Source: Geminicoccus roseus DSM 18922 (GTDB taxonomy: Bacteria; Pseudomonadota; Alphaproteobacteria; Geminicoccales; Geminicoccaceae). Taken from it: a DNA stretch of 64,000 nt. Below are positions 1 through 8,720 of this stretch, piece after piece; positions within the stretch are counted from its first letter, which is position 1, and each line of letters starts with the position of its first letter. A program made the translations under genes and the position numbers. Location: the NCBI RefSeq assembly GCF_000427665.1, contig NZ_KE386572.1, forward strand, positions 5,357,496 through 5,421,495. The letters run 5' to 3'. A model generated the notes under the pieces. It was not told the DNA's origin, ran no database searches, and worked only from the letters and a program-made list of their open reading frames with translations.

Positions 1-104
1 ATGCACAAGGAAATTCTTCCAGACTCTTGAAAAGTTACTCCGATAGGTGCCAGATTTTCTCCCTGGGCCATGGAGTTTTTTGTCAGATTCCGGAAAGGGC
101 GAGA

Positions 105-2117
105 ATGAAGAGGCGTAAGGTTGAGAAATATCGCGGCGCGAATGTACTTATACCGCGCCGAGCGGGATATTTTCTTTGGATCGGAATCGCCCTTCTCGCA
201 GCTTCGTCCACCGTGTCGGCGCAGGACGCTTCCACCGTAAACGCGCCACGACCTTCAGTCCATCGGGAAAACTGGCCTCAAGTCGACCCCCCTGTTCTGG
301 ACGACCCGCATCTTACATCGCGCGTCATGGAATTGGTCAGCCGCCTGACTGTTGAAGAAAAAGTCGGACAGATTATTCAGGCCGACATCGCGAGCATCAC
401 GCCGGAGGATCTGCACCGCTATCCGCTGGGCGCGATCCTGAGCGGCGGGACGTCAGCGCCGAACCACAACGACTATTCCCCTGCCAAGGACTGGCTGGCC
501 CTGGCCGACGCCTTCTACGACGCGAACCGGGCGCGCGGCGGCACCTATGTCCCCCTGCTGTGGGGAACGGATGCGGTCCATGGCCACAACAACATCATCG
601 GCGCCACCATCTTCCCGCACAACATCGGGCTCGGTGCTGCCCACAATCCCGAGCTGATGCGCCGGATCGGCGAAGTCACGGCGACAGAGGTGCAGGTCAC
701 CGGCGAGGATTGGACTTTCGCACCGGCGGTCTCGGTGGCGCGCGATGACCATTGGGGGCGGACCTACGAGAGCTATTCCGAAGATCCGGAACTGGTTGCG
801 CTCTATGGGGGCGCCATCGTCGAGGGGCTGCAGGGCCGTCCGGGCACGCCGGACTTCCTGGGCAGCGACCGCGTGCTGGCGACCGCCAAGCATTTCCTCG
901 GCGACGGCGGCACCTTTAGCGGCAAGGACCAGGGGGACGCGCGGATCTCCGAGGAGGAACTGCGCGACCTGCATGGCCCGGGCTACGTGACCGCTCTCCA
1001 GGCCGGCGCACAGACGGTGATGGCCTCCTATTCGAGCTGGCAGGGCATCAAGATGCACGGCAACCCTGCCCTGCTCACCGACGTCCTGAAGGGACGCATG
1101 AGCTTCCAGGGCTTCGTGGTCGGCGACTGGAACGGGCACGCCCAGGTCCCGGGCTGCTCCAAGGAAAGCTGCCCGCAGGCGATCATCGCCGGGCTGGACA
1201 TGTTCATGGCGCCGGACAAGTGGAAGGAACTCTACGCCAACACCCTGGCCCAGGTGCAGGCCGGCGAGATCCCGATGGCCAGGCTGGACGATGCGGTCGG
1301 CCGCATCCTCCGGGTCAAGATGCGCGCCGGCATGTTCGAGCGCCCGCGCCCTTCCGAGCGGCCGCTGGCCGGCCGGTACGAACTCCTGGGCGCCCCGGAG
1401 CACCTGGAGGTGGCCCGCCAGGCGGTGCGTGAATCGCTGGTGCTGCTGAAGAACGACCGGAAGGTCCTGCCGCTCGCGCCGAACCAGCGGGTCCTGGTGG
1501 CCGGGAACGGCGCCGACAGCATCCCGAAGCTGGCCGGCGGATGGTCGGTCACCTGGCAGGGCACCAACATCGCGAACCACAACTTCCCGAACGGACAGTC
1601 GATCTTCGCGGGCATCAGCGAAGCGGTCGGCGCCGGTGGCGGCTCAGTCGAGCTGAGCGTGGATGGAAGCTTCACGACCAGGCCGGACGTGGCCGTGGTG
1701 GTGTTCGGCGAAGAGCCCTACGCCGAGACCAAGGGTGATCGGGAGACCACCGCCTACCACGCGATGCATGGCGCCGATCTCGAACTGCTGCAGCGCCTGA
1801 AGGAGCAGGACGTGAAAATCGTCTCGATCTTCCTGTCCGGGCGCCCGCTCTACACCACGCCGGAGATCAACGTTTCGGATGCCTTCGTTGCCGCCTGGCT
1901 GCCGGGCACGCAGGGCGGCGGGGTCGCCGACCTGCTGTTCGCCCGGCCGGACGGATCGATCGCCCACGACTTCCGCGGCCGGCTGTCCTTCTCCTGGCCG
2001 AAATATCCGGACCAGATCGTCAACCGGAACGACGCGGACTACGACCCCCTGTTCCCCTATGGCTACGGCCTCACCTATGCCGAGGCCCGCGAGCTCGGCC
2101 AGTTGCCGGAGAGCTGA
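105..2117 (+). CDS. GH3 family exported beta-glucosidase (glucan 1,4-beta-glucosidase type)
   Basis: Secreted glycoside hydrolase family 3 enzyme of about 670 aa that should release glucose from beta-glucans in the periplasm or outside the cell. The ATG at 105 is preferred to the upstream TTG at 27 because a purine-rich GGAAAGGG lies just before it. An N-terminal hydrophobic signal segment ends near AQDAST. The N-terminal GH3 barrel is visible, with KHFLGDGG and the nucleophile region VVGDWNG (Asp near residue 341), followed by the GH3 C-terminal domain (ESLVLLKND, VVVFGEEPYAE). It ends in PYGYGLTY, typical of the ExoP-like GH3 subgroup. An exported carboxylesterase follows 13 bases downstream on the same strand, so the two are probably co-transcribed. 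Family assignment is secure; the exact substrate is not. Confidence 0.92.
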   Translation: MKRRKVEKYRGANVLIPRRAGYFLWIGIALLAASSTVSAQDASTVNAPRPSVHRENWPQVDPPVLDDPHLTSRVMELVSRLTVEEKVGQIIQADIASITPEDLHRYPLGAILSGGTSAPNHNDYSPAKDWLALADAFYDANRARGGTYVPLLWGTDAVHGHNNIIGATIFPHNIGLGAAHNPELMRRIGEVTATEVQVTGEDWTFAPAVSVARDDHWGRTYESYSEDPELVALYGGAIVEGLQGRPGTPDFLGSDRVLATAKHFLGDGGTFSGKDQGDARISEEELRDLHGPGYVTALQAGAQTVMASYSSWQGIKMHGNPALLTDVLKGRMSFQGFVVGDWNGHAQVPGCSKESCPQAIIAGLDMFMAPDKWKELYANTLAQVQAGEIPMARLDDAVGRILRVKMRAGMFERPRPSERPLAGRYELLGAPEHLEVARQAVRESLVLLKNDRKVLPLAPNQRVLVAGNGADSIPKLAGGWSVTWQGTNIANHNFPNGQSIFAGISEAVGAGGGSVELSVDGSFTTRPDVAVVVFGEEPYAETKGDRETTAYHAMHGADLELLQRLKEQDVKIVSIFLSGRPLYTTPEINVSDAFVAAWLPGTQGGGVADLLFARPDGSIAHDFRGRLSFSWPKYPDQIVNRNDADYDPLFPYGYGLTYAEARELGQLPES

Positions 2118-2130
2118 CCTGTCCCGCCTG

Positions 2131-3774
2131 ATGATGAAGCGTCGCGGCCTCGCCATGGGCATCGGCGGGACGGCGGCCATGGCGGCCCTGCCGGCCGAAG
2201 CCGCGCCCGGACTGGACCTGCAGGCCCACATGCCGGGTCCGCTCTCGACCGACACGCCGCCGGTGGAGACCCGCTCCGGCAAGGTCCGGGGCTATCGCCG
2301 CAACGGCATCCATGTCTTCAAGGGCATCCCCTACGCCGCGCCGACCTCGGGCCAAGCGCGCTTCGGGCCTCCTGGCCGACATCCCGGCTGGAGCGGGACG
2401 CGCAGCGCGCTGGCTTATGGTCCGGTCTGCCCGCAGGCGCCGCGCTGGCGCAACGACTACCTGGCCTTCCTGTTCGACTGGAACGAAGGCTATCCGGGCG
2501 AGGACTGCCTGTTCGTCAATGTCTGGACGCCGTCGGTCACGGAAGGGCGGCGCCCGGTGATGGTCTGGCTGCACGGCGGCGGGTTCTATGCCGGGTCGAG
2601 CTATGAGCTGCCGTCCTATGACGGGGAGCATCTCAGCCGGCGCGGCGACGTGGTGGTGGTCTCGGTCAACCACCGGGTCGGGCTGCTGGGCTATCTCAAC
2701 CTCGGCGCCCTGGCAGGCGACGCCTATCCGCATGCCGCCAATGCCGGAATGCTCGATCTGGTCGCCGCGCTCGACTGGGTGAAAAGCAACATCGGGCAGT
2801 TCGGCGGCGATCCGGGCAACGTCACCCTGTTCGGGCAGTCGGCGGGAGGCTGGAAGATCAATGCGCTGACGGTGATGCCCGCCGCGGAAGGCCTGTTCCA
2901 GAAGGCGATCGTGCAGAGCGGTTCCAGGCTCCGGCTGGGCGAGCCCGAGCAGACCGCGGCGCTGGCCAGGGCGACCGTGGCGGAACTCGGACTCGAGGGG
3001 GCGGATCTCGCAAGGCTCCAGGAGCTGCCGGCCTCAGCTCTGGTCGATGCCGGCATCGCAGGCCGCAAGCGCCTTGCGGACGAGCAGGACGTCCCGCTCT
3101 CCGCGGTCCAGTGGCAGCCGACCGTGGACGGCGACGTCATCCCTACCCACCCCTACGATCCGGAGACGCCAGGCTGGGCTGGCCGCCTGCCGATGATCAT
3201 CGGCACGACCAAGCACGAGCGCAGCCCGAGCCTGGCCGATCCCAGCCTCGAAGCCATCGACCTGGCCGCGGTGGCCGAGCGGCTGAGGCCGGAACTCGGC
3301 GAGCAAACCGACCAGGTCCTCCATGCCTACCGGCTGGCCCATCCGCAGGCCGCGCCCGTGGAACTCCTGGCCCTGATCAACAGCCCCAGGACCGATGCAA
3401 TCACCCAGGCCGGGCGACAGGCGCAGGACGCGCCGGTCTATCTCTACTGGTTCGCCTGGGAGACGCCGGTGCTGGACGGGCGGCCGCGTGCCTTCCACGG
3501 CCTCGACCTGCCGTTCATGTTCGACAACACCGACCGCTGCGCCGGCATGACCGGCGCCACGGAGGAAGCGCGCATCCTCGCGGCCCGGATGAGCGCGGCC
3601 TGGATCGCCTTCGCGCATCGAGGCGATCCCAACCATCCGGACCTGCCGCCCTGGCCCCGCTTCGAGCCCGGCACCGGCAGCACGATGGTCCTTGCAGAAC
3701 GCTGCGCGGTCGCGGAGGACCCTGATCGCGAGGAGCGCAAGGTCCTGGAGGCTGCGCTGGAATCAGACGGGTAA
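2131..3774 (+). CDS. Exported type B carboxylesterase (para-nitrobenzyl esterase family)
   Basis: Alpha/beta hydrolase of the carboxylesterase type B family, 547 aa, hydrolysing carboxylic esters. The N-terminus MMKRRGLAMG followed by an Ala-rich stretch looks like a Tat-type signal. The oxyanion-hole motif HGGGFYAGSS, nucleophile elbow GQSAGG (Ser near residue 236) and the HGLDLPF segment supplying the catalytic His (near 454) are all present. The usual Glu in GESAGG is Gln here, which does not affect the nucleophile. The start ATG lies 13 bases after the GH3 stop; the longer open frame upstream only overlaps GH3 in another frame. Next to glycan genes it might remove acyl groups from a polysaccharide, but that is inference. 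Confidence 0.9.
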   Translation: MMKRRGLAMGIGGTAAMAALPAEAAPGLDLQAHMPGPLSTDTPPVETRSGKVRGYRRNGIHVFKGIPYAAPTSGQARFGPPGRHPGWSGTRSALAYGPVCPQAPRWRNDYLAFLFDWNEGYPGEDCLFVNVWTPSVTEGRRPVMVWLHGGGFYAGSSYELPSYDGEHLSRRGDVVVVSVNHRVGLLGYLNLGALAGDAYPHAANAGMLDLVAALDWVKSNIGQFGGDPGNVTLFGQSAGGWKINALTVMPAAEGLFQKAIVQSGSRLRLGEPEQTAALARATVAELGLEGADLARLQELPASALVDAGIAGRKRLADEQDVPLSAVQWQPTVDGDVIPTHPYDPETPGWAGRLPMIIGTTKHERSPSLADPSLEAIDLAAVAERLRPELGEQTDQVLHAYRLAHPQAAPVELLALINSPRTDAITQAGRQAQDAPVYLYWFAWETPVLDGRPRAFHGLDLPFMFDNTDRCAGMTGATEEARILAARMSAAWIAFAHRGDPNHPDLPPWPRFEPGTGSTMVLAERCAVAEDPDREERKVLEAALESDG

Positions 3775-3790
3775 AGCGGTGGACACGGAG

Positions 3791-5701
3791 TCAGCCCGGC
3801 CCCTCGGCGCGTCGGCTCCTTAGGCGGTCGAGCACGGCCTGGCTGGGCTGCCCGGTGACCGGGAGGTCGTGGCCGCCCTCGAACGCCCGGATCGCCGCCT
3901 GGGTTCGCGGTCCCATCTGGCCGTCGATCGGCCCCGGGTCGTAGCCCGCCTCCTGCAGAAGCTCCTGCAGCGACAGCAGCAGATCCTTGCCGCTCGGCCC
4001 GGCTGGCGCGGGCTCTGGCGAAGCAGAGGCCGGTGCCGTGGACGCTGCCGGCGCCGCGCTGTTGGCCTTCTGGTAGGCGCTGACGAAGCGCTCGATATAG
4101 TAGATGAAGGTATCCAGCTCCGGCCCGTTCGCGCTGTCGCTCGGCCGCGCGACGCCACCGTCGCCCCAGGTGCCGGTCAGGAGATGGATCGAGCTGTCCC
4201 GCACCAGCGCGACCTCCTGGCGCAGGCTGATCCAGACCCGGAAGACGCATCCTTTGTTGGCATCTCCCGGAGTCAGATAGAACTCGAGCTGCGGCCGGCC
4301 GGGCGTGTCCTGGACTTCCTCCTTCGACAGCAAGCGGATGCCCGCCGCGTCGAACCGCGAGCGGATCGCTTCCAGCACGCCGCTGCGCAACTTGCCCTTC
4401 GCCGACGGAGGCTCGACCAGATAGTCCACGATCACAAAGACGCCCGGCAGGCCTCGCAGCGAGTCGATCGGCTCCTGGATATCTCCCGGCGCTATCCGGA
4501 TAGGCTCGCACGCCGCGCGCGAGATGGTGTCCGCCGGAGAGGCGGCCGGCGTTGATTGCGCGGTGGCGGCGGAAGCCTTGGGGGCTGCGGCGGACTTCGG
4601 AGCGGCGGCGGACGCTTTGGGAGCGGCGGACGCTTTGGGAGCGGCGGACGCTTTGGGAGCGGCGGCAGCAGCTTTGGGAGCGCCAGCGGCAGCCTTGGGG
4701 GCGCTGCCGGAAGCCTTGGCCGGCGCCGGCTGGGCCGGAGCGGCAGCCGGCTCCTGCGGGGGCGGCCGAACCGGCGATGCTGCGGCAGCCGGCGGCGGTG
4801 GCGCGGCTGGTTCAATGGATGCCGCTCCAGCCACCTGGAGCGCGATCTGACCCGCCGGGACAGTCGGCCCGGTCTCCTGGGGCGGCACCTGCTCGGCCGC
4901 CAGCGCTGCCGTAGGTCCGCGCATGGAGCCGGTCGGGGGCACCGATGGCGTCGCGCCGTCATTGGCCTGCGCAGCAGCGGCCGCGGGGCCGGCAGTTCCT
5001 TCCTGCAAGGGTGCGGACGATGCGCTTCCTGATGCCGTGCTGGTGGACGACGTCTGGCTGGGTGCGGCAGGAGCAGGCTTTGCGCCTGCCGCGGCCTTGG
5101 GAGGATTGGCGAAGGGTCGCCGCGGGGCCGCGTCGAAGGCGAGGTCCGCTGCCTGCCCGTTTTCAACCCAGCGGATGAAGGCGGCCACCGTCGCCAGGCC
5201 GTCGATGGGCAGGATGTCTCCATCCTCCAGCGGCGTCAGGCTCGACGCCGCCAGCAGTTCAACCGTCCTATCCGGCGCGGATAGGGCTGGAAGGGTGGCG
5301 GCATCCTCCGCGTCGCCGGTGAGGCTGAAGCGCTCGGCGGAGGCGACCCCGTCGAGGCTGATGGATGGGCGGCCATCCTCGCCGACGCTCAGCCGTACCG
5401 GCCCGCGCCTTGCGGAACAGTCGACCGGCCTGGGCGTGCACTCGACCTCCCAATATTCTGCGTCGAGCCGCTCACCCTGGCCAAACCGGGCGAAGCCATC
5501 CGGGTTGAAGCGAAAGAACAGGTCGCCGGCCCTGCCCTCCTGGAACGTCGGCCAGCCTACCGGGCCACGCAGATATTGCTCGATCTCCTGTGCCCCGGCA
5601 GCGAACGGCTTGGCGGTGTCGACAATCGCCTCCTGCGCGGCGGCCGGCGTGGCAACCGCGGCGGCGACGGCTGCCGAGGCCAGCCAGAGCCGGTGCTTCA
5701 T
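3791..5701 (-). CDS. Exported protein with Ala/Pro-rich linker and C-terminal peptidoglycan-binding domain
   Basis: About 636 aa with a signal peptide (MKHRLWLAS to AAAQ). Three parts are visible. An N-terminal domain of about 180 aa contains GPVGWPTFQEG and WEVECTPRPVDCS. A long low-complexity Ala/Pro/Lys/Ser linker follows. A middle domain (IDSLRGLPGVFVIVDYL to FIYYIERFVSAYQ) then leads to a PG_binding_1 domain near the end (LLQEAGYDPGPIDGQMGPRT). The N-terminal and middle domains are clearly paralogous to those of the 808-aa protein at 11900-14326. Its ATG overlaps the stop of the DUF3131 gene upstream (ATGA), making it the last gene of a four-gene operon led by a GT2 synthase. It may anchor or organise the glycan machinery at the cell wall. 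The function is unknown. Confidence 0.85.
   Translation of the reverse strand: MKHRLWLASAAVAAAVATPAAAQEAIVDTAKPFAAGAQEIEQYLRGPVGWPTFQEGRAGDLFFRFNPDGFARFGQGERLDAEYWEVECTPRPVDCSARRGPVRLSVGEDGRPSISLDGVASAERFSLTGDAEDAATLPALSAPDRTVELLAASSLTPLEDGDILPIDGLATVAAFIRWVENGQAADLAFDAAPRRPFANPPKAAAGAKPAPAAPSQTSSTSTASGSASSAPLQEGTAGPAAAAAQANDGATPSVPPTGSMRGPTAALAAEQVPPQETGPTVPAGQIALQVAGAASIEPAAPPPPAAAASPVRPPPQEPAAAPAQPAPAKASGSAPKAAAGAPKAAAAAPKASAAPKASAAPKASAAAPKSAAAPKASAATAQSTPAASPADTISRAACEPIRIAPGDIQEPIDSLRGLPGVFVIVDYLVEPPSAKGKLRSGVLEAIRSRFDAAGIRLLSKEEVQDTPGRPQLEFYLTPGDANKGCVFRVWISLRQEVALVRDSSIHLLTGTWGDGGVARPSDSANGPELDTFIYYIERFVSAYQKANSAAPAASTAPASASPEPAPAGPSGKDLLLSLQELLQEAGYDPGPIDGQMGPRTQAAIRAFEGGHDLPVTGQPSQAVLDRLRSRRAEGPG
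4600..4677. repeat. Short in-frame tandem repeat encoding an Ala-Pro-Lys linker
   Basis: Two exact 18-base units (4621-4638 and 4639-4656) are flanked by 21-base variants, all ending in GCTTTGG on the plus strand. On the minus strand they encode a repeating K-A-S-A-A-P type linker in the exported peptidoglycan-binding protein. Such repeats are prone to length variation by slippage. Confidence 0.8.
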
Positions 5702-7377
5702 GGGTTCTTCGCACCAGCGGGTGACGCTGTGACGGTGGCAGGATCTGCCTGAGCAGGCTGAGCGGTGGGTGGCGACGCCGCGCTCGCCGCGCCTGGCATG
5801 GGTTGCTGCGAAGACTGCAACGCATCTGGCGCAGACGCCGCCTGAGCCTGGGCCGCGGCTTGGTCTCGGGCCGCAGCTTGCGCCTGGGCAGCCAGCCAGT
5901 CGGGCTGGTCCGGCAGGTTGCGCCGCTCCCGGATGTCGCCGTCCTGCATCGCGGTGAACCACACCTCGGCACCAGGCTCGCGGGGTGGCGTCAGGATCTT
6001 GCCCTGGGCCTTGTAGAGCAGGGCAGCCAGCAGGATGCCGTTGTTGTTGGCGGTGAACACCTCGATCGGACCACTGCCGTTCTCGAGCAGGCCCTCGTAG
6101 TAGCCGCGCTCCTCGTCGTAGAGATCGGAAACCGCCTCGAAGAGGATGTCGGTGTAGTGGGTATCCCAGAGCACCCACATGCCGAACGCCGCCTTGGTGG
6201 AGACGGCCGCATAGTCAGGCGAGTAGTCGCCCCGGGGACTCAGCGTGTTCCAGGCATAGCCCGACGAGAAGATCGTGTCGTAGACGAAGAACGGTCCGCC
6301 CTGGACGTTGTGCTCGCTGCGCGCGGTCATCATGCCGGTGGTCTGGTAGCGGCACTCCTGCACCCGGTAGATCCGGTCGGCGAACTCGGCGCGCCAGCCA
6401 TCCGTGTGCACCGTCTCGTCCGAACTCATGTCGCTCGGCAGATCCCAGTTCAGTTCCATGCCGTCGAGGATGTAGCCCTCCGTCACGACATAGTTCTGGG
6501 TGTGGTAGAATCGCGGATCGCGCGCGTCGTAGGGGACATGCTCCTTGCAGATCTGGACCGTCGCCAGCGGCTTGGCCTGCCGGGCAGCCGCCGGCTTGAA
6601 GCCCCACAGCATGAAGCCCTTGGCGGCATACTCTTCGTAGCCGAGCCTTCCCTCCTGCACGTAGTCCGTCTCGCCATCCTTGCCGACGCGGCTGCCGTAC
6701 AGAACACCCTTCTCGTCGATGACGTTGCTGTAGTTCCAGCGCAGCAGGACCCCATCGACCGAGTTGCCCAGATACGGATAGCGGTGCTTCAGGATGCGCA
6801 TCCAGACCAGGAAACGGCCGATGTCCAGCGCCGAGAACCCGATCTCGTCCGGCTTGTTGGCGTAGTTCACCATGGCGCCGGTCTCGGTGTGGTACACCTT
6901 GTTCGGCAACTCGCCCCGGAACAGCTTCAGGTTCCGGAACGTCCCCAACAGCTTGTACATCCGCCGATCGAAATCGTTCTTGGTGATGATCCCGAGTTCG
7001 TAGGCCGCGACCGCGCCGCTGATATAGGAGGCCGTGTCCCACAGCGTGGTCGAAGGGAAGCGGCCCACCGCGTTGGCCAGGCCGGTCTTTTCCTGGGTGA
7101 AGGTCTCGAAATACTTCCAGGCCTGCCTGGCGATCTGCATCTCGCGCTCGGAGAGGTCACCCTGACGCGCCTTGAACGGCCGGAGAAATGGGCCGGGCCC
7201 ACCTTCACCGATGGGCAGGGAATCCCCTTCACCCGTCTCGTCGCCGCCGGCCACCGGCGCGCGCTCCTGCGCAAGGGCGCGTCGCGGATCGGCCATCGCG
7301 CCACCCAGCAACACCACGCCGAAGCCTGCAGCCAACAACAGGAAGCGGTTCACGTGCACGTCGAGCAGCCTTTTCAT
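5698..7377 (-). CDS. DUF3131 family exported protein (second copy in operon)
   Basis: 559 aa with an N-terminal signal or anchor (MKRLLDVHVNRFLLL, ending near RRALAQ). The central region matches the DUF3131 family, with shared blocks such as GFSALDIGRFLVWM, QEGRLGYEEYAAKG, NYVVTEGYILDG and FTANNNGILLAALLY. The last 90 residues are Ala/Gln/Pro-rich. DUF3131 resembles glycoside-active alpha-helical barrels, but no activity is assigned. The start ATG overlaps the stop of the other DUF3131 gene and its own stop overlaps the next start, so translation is coupled. Location next to a GT2 synthase suggests it trims, links or stabilises the polymer in the periplasm (inference). The frame upstream of 7377 overlaps the neighbour only as a shadow. 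Confidence 0.88.
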   Translation of the reverse strand: MKRLLDVHVNRFLLLAAGFGVVLLGGAMADPRRALAQERAPVAGGDETGEGDSLPIGEGGPGPFLRPFKARQGDLSEREMQIARQAWKYFETFTQEKTGLANAVGRFPSTTLWDTASYISGAVAAYELGIITKNDFDRRMYKLLGTFRNLKLFRGELPNKVYHTETGAMVNYANKPDEIGFSALDIGRFLVWMRILKHRYPYLGNSVDGVLLRWNYSNVIDEKGVLYGSRVGKDGETDYVQEGRLGYEEYAAKGFMLWGFKPAAARQAKPLATVQICKEHVPYDARDPRFYHTQNYVVTEGYILDGMELNWDLPSDMSSDETVHTDGWRAEFADRIYRVQECRYQTTGMMTARSEHNVQGGPFFVYDTIFSSGYAWNTLSPRGDYSPDYAAVSTKAAFGMWVLWDTHYTDILFEAVSDLYDEERGYYEGLLENGSGPIEVFTANNNGILLAALLYKAQGKILTPPREPGAEVWFTAMQDGDIRERRNLPDQPDWLAAQAQAAARDQAAAQAQAASAPDALQSSQQPMPGAASAASPPTAQPAQADPATVTASPAGAKNP

Positions 7378-8720
7378 GATCTGGCGCGCCCCGGGAAAGT
7401 CAGCAGGGGGCCGAAGGCCCTGAAGTGCAGGCTTTCCAGGATGATGGCGTTGGTGTTGGCGGTGATGGTGCCGTTGGTCGCCCCGTCGGCTTCGAACCGC
7501 CCGGTGAACCAGCCGCGTTCCGGGTCGTTCAGAGGGAAGATCTGCGACAGCAGGCCGGATGTGTACTCGTTGGGCATCAGCGCCGACCAGCCGAACACGC
7601 TCTTGGTGTCCAGGAAGCGCAGCTGGTCGAATCGCTCGCCCTGCGGCGAGAGCACCGCCCAGGGAACGCCGTTGCCGACGACGCAGCCGTAGACGAAATA
7701 GGGAGCGCCCGGCACGTGACCCTCGCTGAGCGCGGTCGGGAGGCCGGTAGCCCGGGCACGCGCCTGCTGCGCACGCAAGACCGCCCAGGCCGAGGCGCGC
7801 GAGCGTGCGTCGAAGCCCATCTCCAGCCCCTCGAGCACGTAGGGTTCGCTGGTGGTGCATACTTCGGCGTCGAACTGTTCCGCGTGGCGGTCGTCCACCG
7901 GGACCAGCACGCCCATGGCATCCACGAAGTGAACCGTGTCGGCTACCTCGAGCGCCCGGTACGCGTCGAGACCCAGGCGGACGAGTCCCTTGGCCGCATA
8001 CTCTTCATAGCCCAGCCGGCCCTCCTGGACAGGCTCGGGGTTCGTCGGCAGCCGGCCCACCATCACCCCGTTCAGGAGCATCGCGTCGATCCGCCAGCCC
8101 TTCTCGATGGCCGCGATCTTCTCGGCATGCTCGGGGTAGCCGGCCTCGACGATCTCCATGGCGATCAGCAGGCGCGCGAGATCCAGGGCCGACCAGCCGA
8201 TCCCGTCCTCGGTCGGCTCACCGTTATAGTCGGTCATCTTCAGGCTGCGGACGTCGTAGGACTTGTTCGGCAGGCTGCCGGCGTAGAGTGGGAGCTTTCC
8301 GATCGAATCGAGCGCCCTGACCATGTAGTCGTCGAAGGCGCCGGGGGTGATCAGGCCCAGCCTCTGGGCGGAAACCAGGGCATTCAGGTAGGAACCGATC
8401 TCCCAGGCCGTGACGCCGAAGAACCGGTCCACCGACCCCGGCAGCCCCGTTTCAGGATGGACGTTCTGCTCGAAGTAGCGCCAGGCCAATTGCGCCCAGG
8501 CCACCTGGTCCGGGGAGAGCGGCAATGGCTGCGCAACCGGCGCCTGGCCGGCCGCCTCGAGCATGGCCTGCATCTGCGTGGGCTCGGGGCGGCCCGCGGC
8601 GGATCGAGCCTGCTCCGCCTCGACTCCTTCCAGCGCCAGGATGATGGAAAAGCTCACGAGCAGGCCGAGCAGGAAGATGAGGTGGCCGCGCGCGCGGTAG
8701 ATTCCACTGCGGAAGTTCAT
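7374..8720 (-). CDS. DUF3131 family membrane-anchored protein (first copy in operon)
   Basis: 448 aa with one N-terminal membrane segment (LIFLLGLLVSFSIILAL), so the rest should be periplasmic. It shares the DUF3131 blocks with its neighbour: FFGVTAWEIGSYLNALV, GIGWSALDLARLLIAM, QEGRLGYEEYAAKG and ITANTNAIILESL. It is shorter than the second copy because it lacks the C-terminal Ala/Gln tail. Start and stop both overlap neighbours by ATGA. Two tandem copies with different membrane attachment suggest distinct roles in one assembly; no enzymatic function is proven. Confidence 0.88.
   Translation of the reverse strand: MNFRSGIYRARGHLIFLLGLLVSFSIILALEGVEAEQARSAAGRPEPTQMQAMLEAAGQAPVAQPLPLSPDQVAWAQLAWRYFEQNVHPETGLPGSVDRFFGVTAWEIGSYLNALVSAQRLGLITPGAFDDYMVRALDSIGKLPLYAGSLPNKSYDVRSLKMTDYNGEPTEDGIGWSALDLARLLIAMEIVEAGYPEHAEKIAAIEKGWRIDAMLLNGVMVGRLPTNPEPVQEGRLGYEEYAAKGLVRLGLDAYRALEVADTVHFVDAMGVLVPVDDRHAEQFDAEVCTTSEPYVLEGLEMGFDARSRASAWAVLRAQQARARATGLPTALSEGHVPGAPYFVYGCVVGNGVPWAVLSPQGERFDQLRFLDTKSVFGWSALMPNEYTSGLLSQIFPLNDPERGWFTGRFEADGATNGTITANTNAIILESLHFRAFGPLLTFPGRARS

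Noticed and set aside
453..1580. 375-aa minus-strand frame inside the GH3 gene
   Set aside because: Antisense shadow of a strong GH3 match.
5803..7692. Long plus-strand open frame opposite the DUF3131 genes
   Set aside because: It is antisense to a clear family match, has no family resemblance and arises from high-GC codon bias.
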